The notes: a model not told the origin generated them from the letters alone. A stretch of 34,287 bases of DNA from an uncultured Clostridium sp. (GCA_947302485.1 CAMYVO010000010.1:1-34287); one strand, 5' to 3'; shown: positions 24,417 through 32,760, counted from the stretch's first letter. A program made the numbers and translations.

Positions 24417-27400
24417 TTATTTGTTTGAAATTTCATTCATAATTTCATCTTTAGTTTTGTTGTCTACATATCTATATTCATTTTCACAAAATCCTGGGCT
24501 AAATTGACATATTGAATGATATTTACAATATTCACATGCAGATTTTTTCTTAACCCCATTGTAATACGGCTCAAGATTTATTTTTCCTGATAAAATCTCT
24601 TTAGATATATCTTTAATAGTTTTATATATATTTTTTTGTAAATCTTTAAACTGCTCCTTTGTAAGCATGTTTGGTTTATTTGTACTTAAATTTCCTTTTG
24701 AATCTATATATGCTTGAACTATATTTGAAGATCCTTTTTCAAATGTTTTGTCCATCATTTTTACAACATTTACATCAGCAAGTATAAGTCCCTTCATTTT
24801 AAATTCACTTTTAATTTTCTCTTCTAACTCTTCAGCAGATAAATTTCTATTTGCTTTTAATATTGGATCAATTAAATTAAAATATAGTGCTCCAGAAGGT
24901 AAAAAATCTTCATTTGAAACTACATTTAAATATGTTAATAACTGAAGTTGTAATCCATACATTACTTCATTTAAGTCTATATTTTTTACAGAAGATTTAT
25001 AATCAATAACTCTAACATAGTTTCCTTTATCTGTTTTTGCTAAGTCTATTCTATCAATTTTACCTGTAAGTTCAATTTTTCTTCCATCTTCAAGTTCTAT
25101 TTTTATAGGTGGATAATCTCCTCCCTCTTTAAATTCTACTTCATTTCCTAAAATATCATAATCACTGCAAATAAGTGTATTAATAATGTGCTTTATTGAT
25201 TTTATAAGTAAATTTCTTAGTCTTTTTGTTAGTAATTTATACTTTGGTGTACTTGTAAATATATAGTTTTTATTTAAGTGTAACTTATCTTGCATAATTT
25301 GTTCTATCATACTTTCTGTTTGTTCTTCTGTTATATCTTTTAAATTTATACCATTAATATTTACAAGCTCAAAAAAATCATCTATTACTTCGTGCATAAA
25401 GCTTCCTGTATCTACAGTTTCAATTTTAAACAATTCTTTATCAGATAGTTTTAAACCATATTTCAAATAAAATGCAAAAGGACAAGATCTGTATTGTTCT
25501 AACCTTGAAACACTAGTTTTTAAAGTATCTCCATATATTTTTCTTATATTATCTTTGCTTAGTATTTCTGGTTTATTTGTGTATTCAAGTCCTTGTATAG
25601 CATTAGTAAGTTTATCCTTCCAAATTTCGTCTTTAGAAAATGCTTCAAAAATATTTATCCAATCATCTGAAATATCTTCTCCATCCATATAATCTCTAAT
25701 ACGCTCTAGAAGTTCAAAAAACATTTTGTTTTTATAATATATTTCTTCTTCATTTGCAACATCACTTTCTTCTTTTAGGTTTGGAAATATTTTCTTTATT
25801 TTTGTAAGTAAAATAGACGGTCTTAAGGCTGCACCTTTACTATCAGTTGATACATAAGATAAATATATATCTTCTTCAGCCGTTGTTAATGCTTTATATA
25901 TGTTGTAATTTTCTTCATAAATAGATTCTAAACTACCCTTTGCAAGCTCTACTCCTTTTTCTTTTATACTTTCTCTATCTTTATCGTCAAAAAAACCTTC
26001 TTCTTTTTTTACGCTTGGAAACACTCCATCATTTAATCCAATTATAAATACTGCCTTTACCTTATGACTTCTAGAGCGGTCTATATCTCCTAAAGATACT
26101 TGATCGATGCTTTGTGGAATTTTACCAAGTTCTGATGTTTTTATTCCTATTTTTAATCTATCTGCATATTTTTCAAATGTAGATTGTTCCTCTCCGAATA
26201 TTTCAGCAATATCTTCTAAAACTTTAATTACTATATTCCATCCTGAAACATATTCTTTTGACATTTCTATTTCGCCTTTTTCTTCTAATTTTTTAGATTT
26301 GGCTAAAAGTTTTTCATCTATCTTGTTTTCTATTAAAAATTCATATATTACTTTTGTTGTTTCTTTATATGTTTTTTTACCCTTAAGTTTGTTTTTAAAT
26401 GATATAAGAGGATCTACAATTTTTTTCCTAATAGCATTTATTTCATCTATTTTATCATCTTCAAATTTCCAATCATCTACATACCATTTGCTATATTTTA
26501 TTCCCCATTTTAGAGAATAATTTTCAAGTAAAAAGCTCTCTTCTTCAGTAATATCACAAAGTCCTGTTTTTATATACTGAAATACTGCTTCATAAGACAA
26601 ATTTTTACTAAATACTTCTAATGTTGCTAATATATATTTAACTAGAATATTTTGCTTTAAATCTTTCTTCTCATCAATAAATATTGGTATTTCATATTCA
26701 TTAAAAATTGCTTTTGCAAGTCCAGAATAGTTTTCTATATTTTTAGTAATAATTGAGATATCTCTATATCTATATTTTTTTTCTTTAACGAGTTTAATAA
26801 TTTTACCTGCTACATATTCTATTTCTGAATATGGATTCATAGATAAAAATAAATTCAAATTATTACATTTATTTTTATAACTTTTATATGGAATGTTATA
26901 TAAATTTTCTTCAATATGCAATAACTCAGGAGATTTAAATCTATATTTTTTATCTAAATTCACCGAGGTCTCTATATTAACTTTTTCCTTTTTAGCTATA
27001 TCTATTATCTTTTTTAGTGTTGTTTTATTACTATAAAACAAGTCCATATCAGATATGATTTGTTTTGGAAAATTATCTGTACAAACTGTAATATTTATCT
27101 GTTTTGTTTTTTTAAGTAACTTTTCTATTAATTTATATTCTTGAGGTGTAAATCCTGTAAATTCATCTAAGTATATTATACTGTTATTAAACATATCGGT
27201 TTTGTCTAAATCATCACATAGTACTGTTAATAAATCATTATCTTCTAAGTATTTATCATTTATTCTATCTTGAAAGCTTTTATATATTAAATACATATCT
27301 TCTAATTTATATTTTAAATATAAATCATCTGTTTTTTCTATTAAATTGTTTAAAACTTTAATACCTACATTGTGTTTTTTAAATTCAGTAATTGATGAAA

Positions 27401-27752
27401 TAGCAAGATCAACATTTTTATCTGATTTTCCTAAAAATCTTAAATCTTTTTTAATTTTTTCTAAAATATCGTATAAAAGCATACTTTTACCAGAATCAGA
27501 AAGTAAGCTTTTATTTTTTGAACCTGTATCAGAAGAGACTCTATATGCCATACGCTTAAAAGTTAAAACTTCAGCATGAATAACAGCTTTCCCTTTTATA
27601 TGCTTTAATAACTTTTGTTCAGCATTAAATGAAAACTGTTCTGGTGTTATAATATATATTTTTTCTTCATCATTTATTCTTTTAGCAGCCTCTTTAAAAA
27701 TGAACTCACTTTTTCCAGTTCCTGCTCTTCCATAAATTATTCTAAGTCCCAT
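24417..27752 (-). CDS. addB: ATP-dependent helicase/nuclease subunit B (AddB)
   Basis: A 1111-residue subunit of the AddAB end-processing nuclease, which resects DNA ends for recombination. The N-terminal Walker A is YGRAGTGKSEF (residues 7-17). The helicase-like domain has YLDEFTGFTPQE (Walker B region). The nuclease domain has ELTGKIDRIDLAKT and VRVIDYKSS (catalytic Asp/Lys). The iron-sulfur Cys set is one Cys in YRSCPFAFYLKYG and three in CEYCKYHSICQF near the C terminus. ATG 27752. addA normally follows addB but is not in the window; pgeF follows instead. It contains no in-frame CGG. Confidence 0.95.
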   Translation of the reverse strand: MGLRIIYGRAGTGKSEFIFKEAAKRINDEEKIYIITPEQFSFNAEQKLLKHIKGKAVIHAEVLTFKRMAYRVSSDTGSKNKSLLSDSGKSMLLYDILEKIKKDLRFLGKSDKNVDLAISSITEFKKHNVGIKVLNNLIEKTDDLYLKYKLEDMYLIYKSFQDRINDKYLEDNDLLTVLCDDLDKTDMFNNSIIYLDEFTGFTPQEYKLIEKLLKKTKQINITVCTDNFPKQIISDMDLFYSNKTTLKKIIDIAKKEKVNIETSVNLDKKYRFKSPELLHIEENLYNIPYKSYKNKCNNLNLFLSMNPYSEIEYVAGKIIKLVKEKKYRYRDISIITKNIENYSGLAKAIFNEYEIPIFIDEKKDLKQNILVKYILATLEVFSKNLSYEAVFQYIKTGLCDITEEESFLLENYSLKWGIKYSKWYVDDWKFEDDKIDEINAIRKKIVDPLISFKNKLKGKKTYKETTKVIYEFLIENKIDEKLLAKSKKLEEKGEIEMSKEYVSGWNIVIKVLEDIAEIFGEEQSTFEKYADRLKIGIKTSELGKIPQSIDQVSLGDIDRSRSHKVKAVFIIGLNDGVFPSVKKEEGFFDDKDRESIKEKGVELAKGSLESIYEENYNIYKALTTAEEDIYLSYVSTDSKGAALRPSILLTKIKKIFPNLKEESDVANEEEIYYKNKMFFELLERIRDYMDGEDISDDWINIFEAFSKDEIWKDKLTNAIQGLEYTNKPEILSKDNIRKIYGDTLKTSVSRLEQYRSCPFAFYLKYGLKLSDKELFKIETVDTGSFMHEVIDDFFELVNINGINLKDITEEQTESMIEQIMQDKLHLNKNYIFTSTPKYKLLTKRLRNLLIKSIKHIINTLICSDYDILGNEVEFKEGGDYPPIKIELEDGRKIELTGKIDRIDLAKTDKGNYVRVIDYKSSVKNIDLNEVMYGLQLQLLTYLNVVSNEDFLPSGALYFNLIDPILKANRNLSAEELEEKIKSEFKMKGLILADVNVVKMMDKTFEKGSSNIVQAYIDSKGNLSTNKPNMLTKEQFKDLQKNIYKTIKDISKEILSGKINLEPYYNGVKKKSACEYCKYHSICQFSPGFCENEYRYVDNKTKDEIMNEISNK

Positions 27753-27775
27753 GTTTTCACCTTAATTTATTTTTT

Positions 27776-27826
27776 TAGTAATTTCTTCAAATTACGAGAG
27801 ATTATCCAGCCAATGTGCCATTATCT
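27776..27826 (-). other. Structured leader between ogg and addB
   Basis: GAGAG-ATTAT-CCAG (27801-27814) pairs with CTGG-G-CTCTC across a 15-base loop, and GTAATTT/AAATTAC lies next to it, before an A run on the minus strand. The second hairpin could terminate the ogg transcript; the first could fold in the addB leader. Confidence 0.4.
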
Positions 27827-27872
27827 GGGCTCTCTTACATTTTTTCATAGATTACTTTACACTATCGTATTT

Positions 27873-28758
27873 TTACGCAATAAAATTTCCTTTAGAATTT
27901 CTTATTGCGTAAAATAAGTATTGTTGTGCAATTCCTGCTAAATCTCCATATTTATCGTTTGCTAAATTCCTTATTTTATCTTTGTTGACTTTTGTTTCAT
28001 CTTTTTCTTTTAAGTATAATTCATTCATTACTCTTCTTACCCATACATCCACTGGAAAAACAGAAAACTGTTTTAAAGAAAAAAGCATAATACAATCTGC
28101 AACTTTCTCACCAACACCTGGAAATTTTAATAATGTTTCTTTTATTTTAGTAACATCTGTTTCTTCTTTTAATTTTTCTAAATCTATTTGTTTATTTAAT
28201 ACTATTCCGAGTTGTATCAAAAACTCTTTTATCTCTAAATCCTAAACCTAGTGAACGCAGATCGTTTACACTTGCTCTGCTTAAAGCTTCTACAGTAGGA
28301 AAAGTATAATATTCATTTTCTTCCCACACAATTCTATTTCCATATACTTTTGACATTCTTTCTATAATTCCTTTGATTCTTGGAATATTATTATTAGCTG
28401 ATATAATAAAAGAAATTAACGTTTCCCATAAATCTTGATTTAATATTCTAATTCCTTCTCCATACTCTATACTAGTTTTCATATATTGGTCTATTTTGCT
28501 TAAGTCTTCCTTTATATATTTATAGTTTCTATCCAAATCAAAATATGAAATACAAAGCTCTTCTAAATTATCCTCTCCTATACTGGAAAATATTATTTTA
28601 TCATTTATTTTTTGGGCTTTTATAACATTATTTTTTACAACTCCAATATAGCTTCCATCTTCCTTTTTGTTCCATCTAAAACACTGTCCACATTCAAAAG
28701 TGTGAACAAGTTCAAATGAATCAGGATTTTTTAACACATACTTCTGTTTTTTGTACAT
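27873..28758 (-). CDS. ogg: 8-oxoguanine DNA glycosylase (OGG1 family), with one CGGA +1 site
   Basis: Removes 8-oxoguanine from DNA. After skipping the C at 28209 the protein has 294 residues, the usual length of the clostridial enzyme. N-terminal: TFECGQCFRWNKKEDGSY. Middle: LISFIISANNNIPRIKGIIE. After the shift: KFPGVGEKVADCIMLFSL, the helix-hairpin-helix with the catalytic Lys, and FPVDVWVRRVMNE with the catalytic Asp. The straight frame stops four codons after the site and would lack both catalytic residues. The shift sits in VFDTT-GIVLNKQIDLEKL, a poorly conserved spot. ATG 28758. It is upstream of addB, so two DNA repair genes are together. Confidence 0.88.
28206..28209 (-). other. CGGA +1 frameshift site, ogg
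   Basis: Codon 184 is CGG (28209-28207) followed by A. Skipping 28209 replaces TTRNSIK-stop with TTGIVLNKQIDLEKL and opens the remaining 111 codons. Confidence 0.85.
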
Positions 28759-28819
28759 ATTATCACCTTTTTTATTATATCATATATAATCACTATTTTT
28801 AAGTATATTACATGTATTT

Positions 28820-29557
28820 TTAATGAACTTTATATACAAATTTCATAATTATATTATCAGGAATAATCTTTGCAAGCGGCTTTAATGCTTTTGTTCCAAA
28901 ACCTGGTATAATAATAAATTTTCCTTTAAGCATCTTTTTTACAGTATATTTTGCAACATATTTACTACTTAGTGATTTAACTTTAAAGTCTGCACCTGAT
29001 ACCTTGTTAAAGTTTGTATCCACTGGTCCAGGGCATAATATACTAATTTGTACATTAGATTTTTTATGCTTCAATTCTTCTTTAATTGCTTCAGTCAATC
29101 TAACAACATATGCCTTTGTAGAATAATATGTACTCATAAGTGGACCTGGCATAAATCCTGCAATTGATGCAACATTTAGTATTATACCCTTATCTCTTTT
29201 TACCATATCTCTTAAGAATAATTTTGTTAAGATATGTACGGCAGTTACATTTGTCTTAATCATTCTAATTTCTTTATCTAAATCTGCATTTACAAATTCT
29301 CCTTTTAATCCAAAACCTGCATTATTTATCAATATATCAATACTTTCTTCTTTTAAATCTTCATATAGCTTTTTGCAATTTTCTTCATCTTCTAAATTCA
29401 TAGCAATAACTTTTGTATTTGTTTTTATTTTACTTGCAACCTCTTGTAGTTTTTCCTTATTCCTAGATACTAATATTAAATCATATCCCTTTTCACTTAG
29501 CTCTATAGCTAAATCTCTTCCTATACCAGATGATGCTCCTGTTACTAATGCTTTCAT
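28820..29557 (-). CDS. Short-chain dehydrogenase/reductase
   Basis: A 245-residue NAD(P)-dependent SDR of the classical type. The cofactor loop TGASSGIG is at residues 7-14, NNAGFG is near 79-84, the Ser is in NVASIAGF and the catalytic YxxxK in YYSTKAY. LCPGPVDTNF is typical of the DltE/YqjQ-like group acting on lipids or hydroxy compounds, but the substrate cannot be told. The ATG follows GGAGGGG. It is monocistronic. Confidence 0.88.
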   Translation of the reverse strand: MKALVTGASSGIGRDLAIELSEKGYDLILVSRNKEKLQEVASKIKTNTKVIAMNLEDEENCKKLYEDLKEESIDILINNAGFGLKGEFVNADLDKEIRMIKTNVTAVHILTKLFLRDMVKRDKGIILNVASIAGFMPGPLMSTYYSTKAYVVRLTEAIKEELKHKKSNVQISILCPGPVDTNFNKVSGADFKVKSLSSKYVAKYTVKKMLKGKFIIIPGFGTKALKPLAKIIPDNIIMKFVYKVH

Positions 29558-29616
29558 AATATCCCCTCCGTTTTTTTCATATTATATCAAGTAGAGATTT
29601 TTTTTACAATAAACTA

Positions 29617-29645
29617 TTGCAAATTTCATTGTATTATGTTACAAT
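29617..29645 (+). promoter_or_regulatory. rpsT promoter
   Basis: TTGCAA (29617-29622), 17 bases, TACAAT (29640-29645), about 45 bases before the rpsT ATG, which has an AGGAGG ribosome binding site. Confidence 0.7.
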
Positions 29646-29692
29646 ATTTAAAGTTATAATTTACTATACTAAGAGGAGGTGCACATCTAGCA

Positions 29693-29959
29693 ATGCCAAA
29701 TATAAAATCAGCAATAAAAAGAGTAAGTGTTATCGATAAAAAAACAAAAAGAAATAATATGATTAAAACAGCTTACAAAACAGCTGTTAAAAAATGTGAA
29801 CAAGCAATTAATGATGGTGATGTTAAAAATGCAGAATCACTTTTTATAGAAGCTACAAAAAAAATCGATCAAGCTTGTACAAAAGGAGTTATTGTTAAAA
29901 ATACAGCAGCTAGAAAAAAATCTAGACTTGCAAATAAATTAAATGCTATTAAAGCTTAA
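29693..29959 (+). CDS. rpsT: 30S ribosomal protein S20
   Basis: An 88-residue ribosomal protein that binds 16S rRNA early in small-subunit assembly. MPNIKSAIKRVSVIDKKTKR and the C-terminal KNTAARKKSRLANKLNAIKA are the family signatures. The length is normal and the protein is highly basic. It has AGGAGG before the ATG, its own promoter, and a terminator 30 bases downstream. Confidence 0.97.
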   Translation: MPNIKSAIKRVSVIDKKTKRNNMIKTAYKTAVKKCEQAINDGDVKNAESLFIEATKKIDQACTKGVIVKNTAARKKSRLANKLNAIKA

Positions 29960-29987
29960 TTTTAAAAATAGAATAATTGAAATTTAG

Positions 29988-30013
29988 AGATGAGTTTAAA
30001 CTCATCTTTTTTT
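29988..30013 (+). terminator. rpsT terminator
   Basis: AGATGAGTTT/AAACTCATCT is a perfect 10-base hairpin followed by a T run. Confidence 0.9.
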
Positions 30014-30024
30014 AAAATAAAAGA

Positions 30025-30051
30025 GGTCAAAAGGATTAAATCCTTTTGACC
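30025..30051. repeat. Second hairpin after rpsT, related to the GACC palindromes
   Basis: GGTCAAAAGGATT and its exact complement flank a single A. Sequence resembles the palindromes at 16382 and 34173. It may be a backup terminator. Confidence 0.75.
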
Positions 30052-30142
30052 TTCTTCATTTTCCATGTATTTCCTTTGATTTTACGTTTTATTTGTGTTA
30101 ACATAAATTTAAGTGAATTATTTATAGAAGGGAAGTATATAA

Positions 30143-30406
30143 ATGTTTAATAATATCATAGATATTTTTAGTAAAATAAAAAAATTAGAAAATAAAACAA
30201 AAAAGATTATGAAATATGGATATATATCTGCATTCATTGTATTAATTATTTCTGCTACAATACTTTATACATATATAAATTATTATCCTTCACCTGATTT
30301 ATACTATATAGGATTAGAAATATTTAAAATTGGTTTAATTATAGGAATATCATCTTTTGTTTGTGGATTTTCTGTCGATACAATTAAGAAAGAATTAATA
30401 AATTAA
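30143..30406 (+). CDS. Small membrane protein of unknown function
   Basis: An 87-residue protein with a charged N terminus (FSKIKKLENKTKKIMK) and two hydrophobic helices, about residues 27-46 and 57-80. The ATG has GAAGGGAAG 8 bases upstream. I recognise no family. Both segments end in short hydrophilic loops; no enzymatic motif is visible. Confidence 0.6.
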   Translation: MFNNIIDIFSKIKKLENKTKKIMKYGYISAFIVLIISATILYTYINYYPSPDLYYIGLEIFKIGLIIGISSFVCGFSVDTIKKELIN

Positions 30407-30538
30407 AAATAATTATAATAACAATAGCGTGCTGAATATATTTTTCTACACTATGAAGTATAACTTATATTCAGCGTTTAATTGTTCGTGCGCCAAAATT
30501 TATATAATAAATTTTGTGTGCATTTGTATTTTGACAAC
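30407..30538. other. Convergent intergenic region with A/T hairpins
   Basis: GCTGAATATA / TTATATTCAGC and AAAATTTAT / ATAAATTTT are two inverted repeats between the small membrane gene and the BRO gene, possibly terminators; neither has a clean T run. Confidence 0.4.
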
Positions 30539-31412
30539 TTATTTTTTCTTTTTAGTTTTATCTTCAATTAATTTTTCATCTTCTACATATTTATAATTTA
30601 ATGCATTTTTCTTTGATATAACAGATTCACCTAAACTTTTCTCGATATCTTCTCTTGCAACTTTTGCAACATGCCCACCCATTTTAGCAACTTTTCTATT
30701 CTCATCTAATCCATAAGGTTTATGCTTTTTTACAAGTTCTCTAGTAGTAATTTTTCCTAAATCTGTTAGAGCAACTTCTATATCGGTCATATTATCTCTT
30801 AGAGATTCTTTTCGTAATCCTTTATATTCTTTATATTGTGATGCTTTCATTCCAGACCATTGTTGATAAATTTCGTTTGTAAGTATTCCATATTCATAAT
30901 TCTTTGTTATTCCATTTTCCTTCCAAACATCAGTTAATTTATGTCTATCTACAACGCCAGTTAATCTTTGTTTAATCCATCTATCATCGTATCCGTTTGC
31001 TTCTGTAGTAATCAACAGCACGATTAACTGCAAGTTCTGGATCAAATACTTCATCAATTCTTTCTTTGCCCATTTGTGCAAGCCAAACTTTAAATGATTC
31101 TGCATTTTTACTCGGAATTGATTCAATTAATCTTAAAATTCCTTTTGTACTTAAAACATCAGTTAAATAGTTTTTTCCATCTTTTTGCGATTTCATTTTA
31201 AGTTGCACGATATTTTCGTGCAACTAACTTCCTTCATTTTTAAGTTTTCTTTTTAAATCGCTCCAATAATTTCTAGGAATATTACTATCAGTTAAAGCGC
31301 TAATTACATCAACTACACTAAAAAAATATTCCTCTTTTTCACTATCCCAAATACTTCTTATTTCTTTTTCTTTAAACAAATTTGTGATTGTATCTAATTT
31401 ATTATTATCTAT
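30539..31412 (-). CDS. BRO-family phage antirepressor, with lost start, in-frame TAG and one CGGA +1 site
   Basis: A phage-type Bro-N DNA-binding protein of about 290 residues. The N-terminal part reads IRSIWDSEKEEYFFSVVDVI and NYWSDLKRKLKNEGS, then TAG (31226-31224), then LHENIVQLKMKSQKDGKNYL and FKVWLAQMGKERIDEVFDPE. After the CGG A shift at 30995 it continues KGYDDRWIKQRLTGVVDRHK to the end. Gly is conserved at the shift. The TAG stands where homologues carry Glu or Gln. A good AGGAGG (31429-31424) is followed by no ATG, GTG or TTG; ATA 31412 is where the start should be. It may be a decaying gene, or may be re-initiated at TTG 31223. Confidence 0.65.
30992..30995 (-). other. CGGA +1 frameshift site, BRO gene
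   Basis: CGG (30995-30993) followed by A. Skipping 30995 changes YYRSK-RIR-stop into YYRSK-GYDDRWIKQRL, with the Gly of the conserved KGY motif. Confidence 0.85.
31203..31226 (-). other. TAG codon with adjoining perfect hairpin in the BRO gene
   Basis: TAG at 31226-31224 is in frame. Beginning within it, AGTTGCACGA pairs exactly with TCGTGCAACT across the 5-base loop AAATA. Confidence 0.6.
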
Positions 31413-31453
31413 ATATTGAAATACCTCCTTGTAGAAATTCTACCATTTGTGAT

Positions 31454-31482
31454 ATCTTATCATAAATCAAGCAACTTCACAA
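31454..31482 (-). promoter_or_regulatory. Probable promoter of the BRO gene
   Basis: TTGTGA (31477-31482), 17 bases, TAAGAT (31454-31459) on the minus strand, about 25 bases before the ribosome binding site. Confidence 0.5.
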
Positions 31483-31539
31483 CAATTTTTGCAAACATTT
31501 TTTCGATTTATGAAAAATTTTTAGTAATGTAGTATTAAT

Positions 31540-31735
31540 TATATTATGCCTTTTGGCAAAGAAACCATCGACATCTATGCAGACGATAGTCTGAAAGTAT
31601 CATAGCGGGTTACACGCTTTGAAAAAATTGTTAAACCCACTCTGCAGATTTGCTATAGCAGATATTAACCTTAAACCAATATAAAACATAATAAAAGAAA
31701 ACAGCATAGTGTAAACTATACTGTTTTAAAAAAGT
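31540..31735. ncRNA. Structured non-coding region of unknown type
   Basis: Several nested short hairpins crowd this gene-free stretch: GCCTTTTGGC, CAGAC-GATA-GTCTG, AGCG-GGTTACA-CGCT, GGGTT with AACCC across 25 bases, CTGC with GCAG, and a 12-base terminator-like stem at 31697-31728. It is richer in GC than its flanks. I do not recognise it as a known riboswitch, tmRNA, 6S RNA or intron domain. It may be a small RNA or the leader of the BRO gene. Confidence 0.35.
31697..31728. terminator. Hairpin with A and T flanks
   Basis: AAACAG-CATAGT pairs, with one mismatch, with ACTATACTGTTT around GTAA. Confidence 0.5.
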
Positions 31736-31780
31736 TAGGAGCATTTTAAATAAGAATTGTCCTTATTAAAATGCTCCTAA
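31735..31780. terminator. Long terminator hairpin after the M23 peptidase gene
   Basis: TTAGGAGCATTTTAAATAAG (31735-31754) pairs almost fully with the arm at 31762-31780 (CTTATTAAAATGCTCCTAA). It lies 24 bases past the stop. Confidence 0.75.
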
Positions 31781-31803
31781 GTACGAGATTTATTTTTTAA
31801 TTA

Positions 31804-32760
31804 TTAATTATATACATATTTTTGTGGATTTATAGAAGTTCCATTTAATCGTATTTCTAAATGTAAATGTGGTCCTGTAGAATTTCCCGTGGATCCTACA
31901 GTTCCAACAATATCTCCTACTTTAATCTCATCTCCGGCACTTACATACAATTTACTACAATGCGCATAATATGTTTCTACACCATTTCCATTAGATACAA
32001 TTACAACATTACCATATGAACCATTATATCCTGAAAATTTTACAATTCCATCAGAACATGCCTTAATTGGTGTTCCTGTAGAAGCAGCTATATCTAAACC
32101 AGAATGTGTTCTACTTCTTCCACTTGTATCACCAAATCTAGATGTTATTATTCCACTAATTGGCTGAATTGCAATATATACACCATTTATACTTGAAACT
32201 TCTTTCTTTTCTATTTCTTCTACTTCCTCTTTAACTATTGATTCAACAGTAGATGCAATTTCTACTTGTTCAGAATTAATAGTTTCTAATGTATTTGTAT
32301 ATACCTTTAATATTCCTACATCAACTTTTTCTTTTTCATCTTCAGATAAGTTATTTACTATTTCTTCAGCTTCATCCATAGTATCTACATATGCGACATT
32401 TTCTTCATTTACAGTAATTGCATATTGCAAATATGTTGGTGTTGCCTCATTTTTTATTTGTTCTAATATTTCCTCATCATTATTTGTAGTATTAGAAATA
32501 AATTTTGCTGTATAAGTAGGCTCTGTATCTAGTGTAAAAAATTCTAAATTAGAATTATCACCTACATACATTTGTTTAATTTCTTTTTCCAATTCTTCTT
32601 TATTATTTGTATAGCCAATTTCTTTTCCATTAATGCAAACAGCATATCCTATTTGAAATTTAGAAAAAATTATAACAGAAATAATTAGAAATGCTATTAA
32701 TATTATACTTATTAACTTTAATCCTGTTCTTAAATAATATTTCTTTTTATCGTTTAAAAT
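31804..32760 (-). CDS. Membrane-anchored M23 metallopeptidase, probable ATT start
   Basis: A cell-wall endopeptidase (LytM/M23) that cleaves peptidoglycan cross-bridges or, like SpoIIQ, has a structural role. The C-terminal domain has SRTHSGLDIAA and GPHLHLEIRLNG (the zinc ligands) with TYYAHCSKLYV. A middle acidic segment of about 100 residues follows a G5-like region. The open frame continues upstream of TTG 32592 through a membrane anchor (LKLISIILIAFLIISVIIF) to a stop at 32769. The natural start, 9 bases after GGAGAG (32775-32770), is ATT 32760 (MLNDKKKYYL); no ATG, GTG or TTG is available there. That gives 318 residues. Promoter at 32799-32827. Confidence 0.8.
   Translation of the reverse strand: MLNDKKKYYLRTGLKLISIILIAFLIISVIIFSKFQIGYAVCINGKEIGYTNNKEELEKEIKQMYVGDNSNLEFFTLDTEPTYTAKFISNTTNNDEEILEQIKNEATPTYLQYAITVNEENVAYVDTMDEAEEIVNNLSEDEKEKVDVGILKVYTNTLETINSEQVEIASTVESIVKEEVEEIEKKEVSSINGVYIAIQPISGIITSRFGDTSGRSRTHSGLDIAASTGTPIKACSDGIVKFSGYNGSYGNVVIVSNGNGVETYYAHCSKLYVSAGDEIKVGDIVGTVGSTGNSTGPHLHLEIRLNGTSINPQKYVYN

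Noticed and set aside
766-31223. Random sequencing or assembly errors as the cause of the nine frameshifts
   Set aside because: Random errors would not all add the same base before GGA, always as an in-frame CGG A, nor avoid homopolymers. A systematic, motif-specific artefact remains possible and is named as the main alternative.
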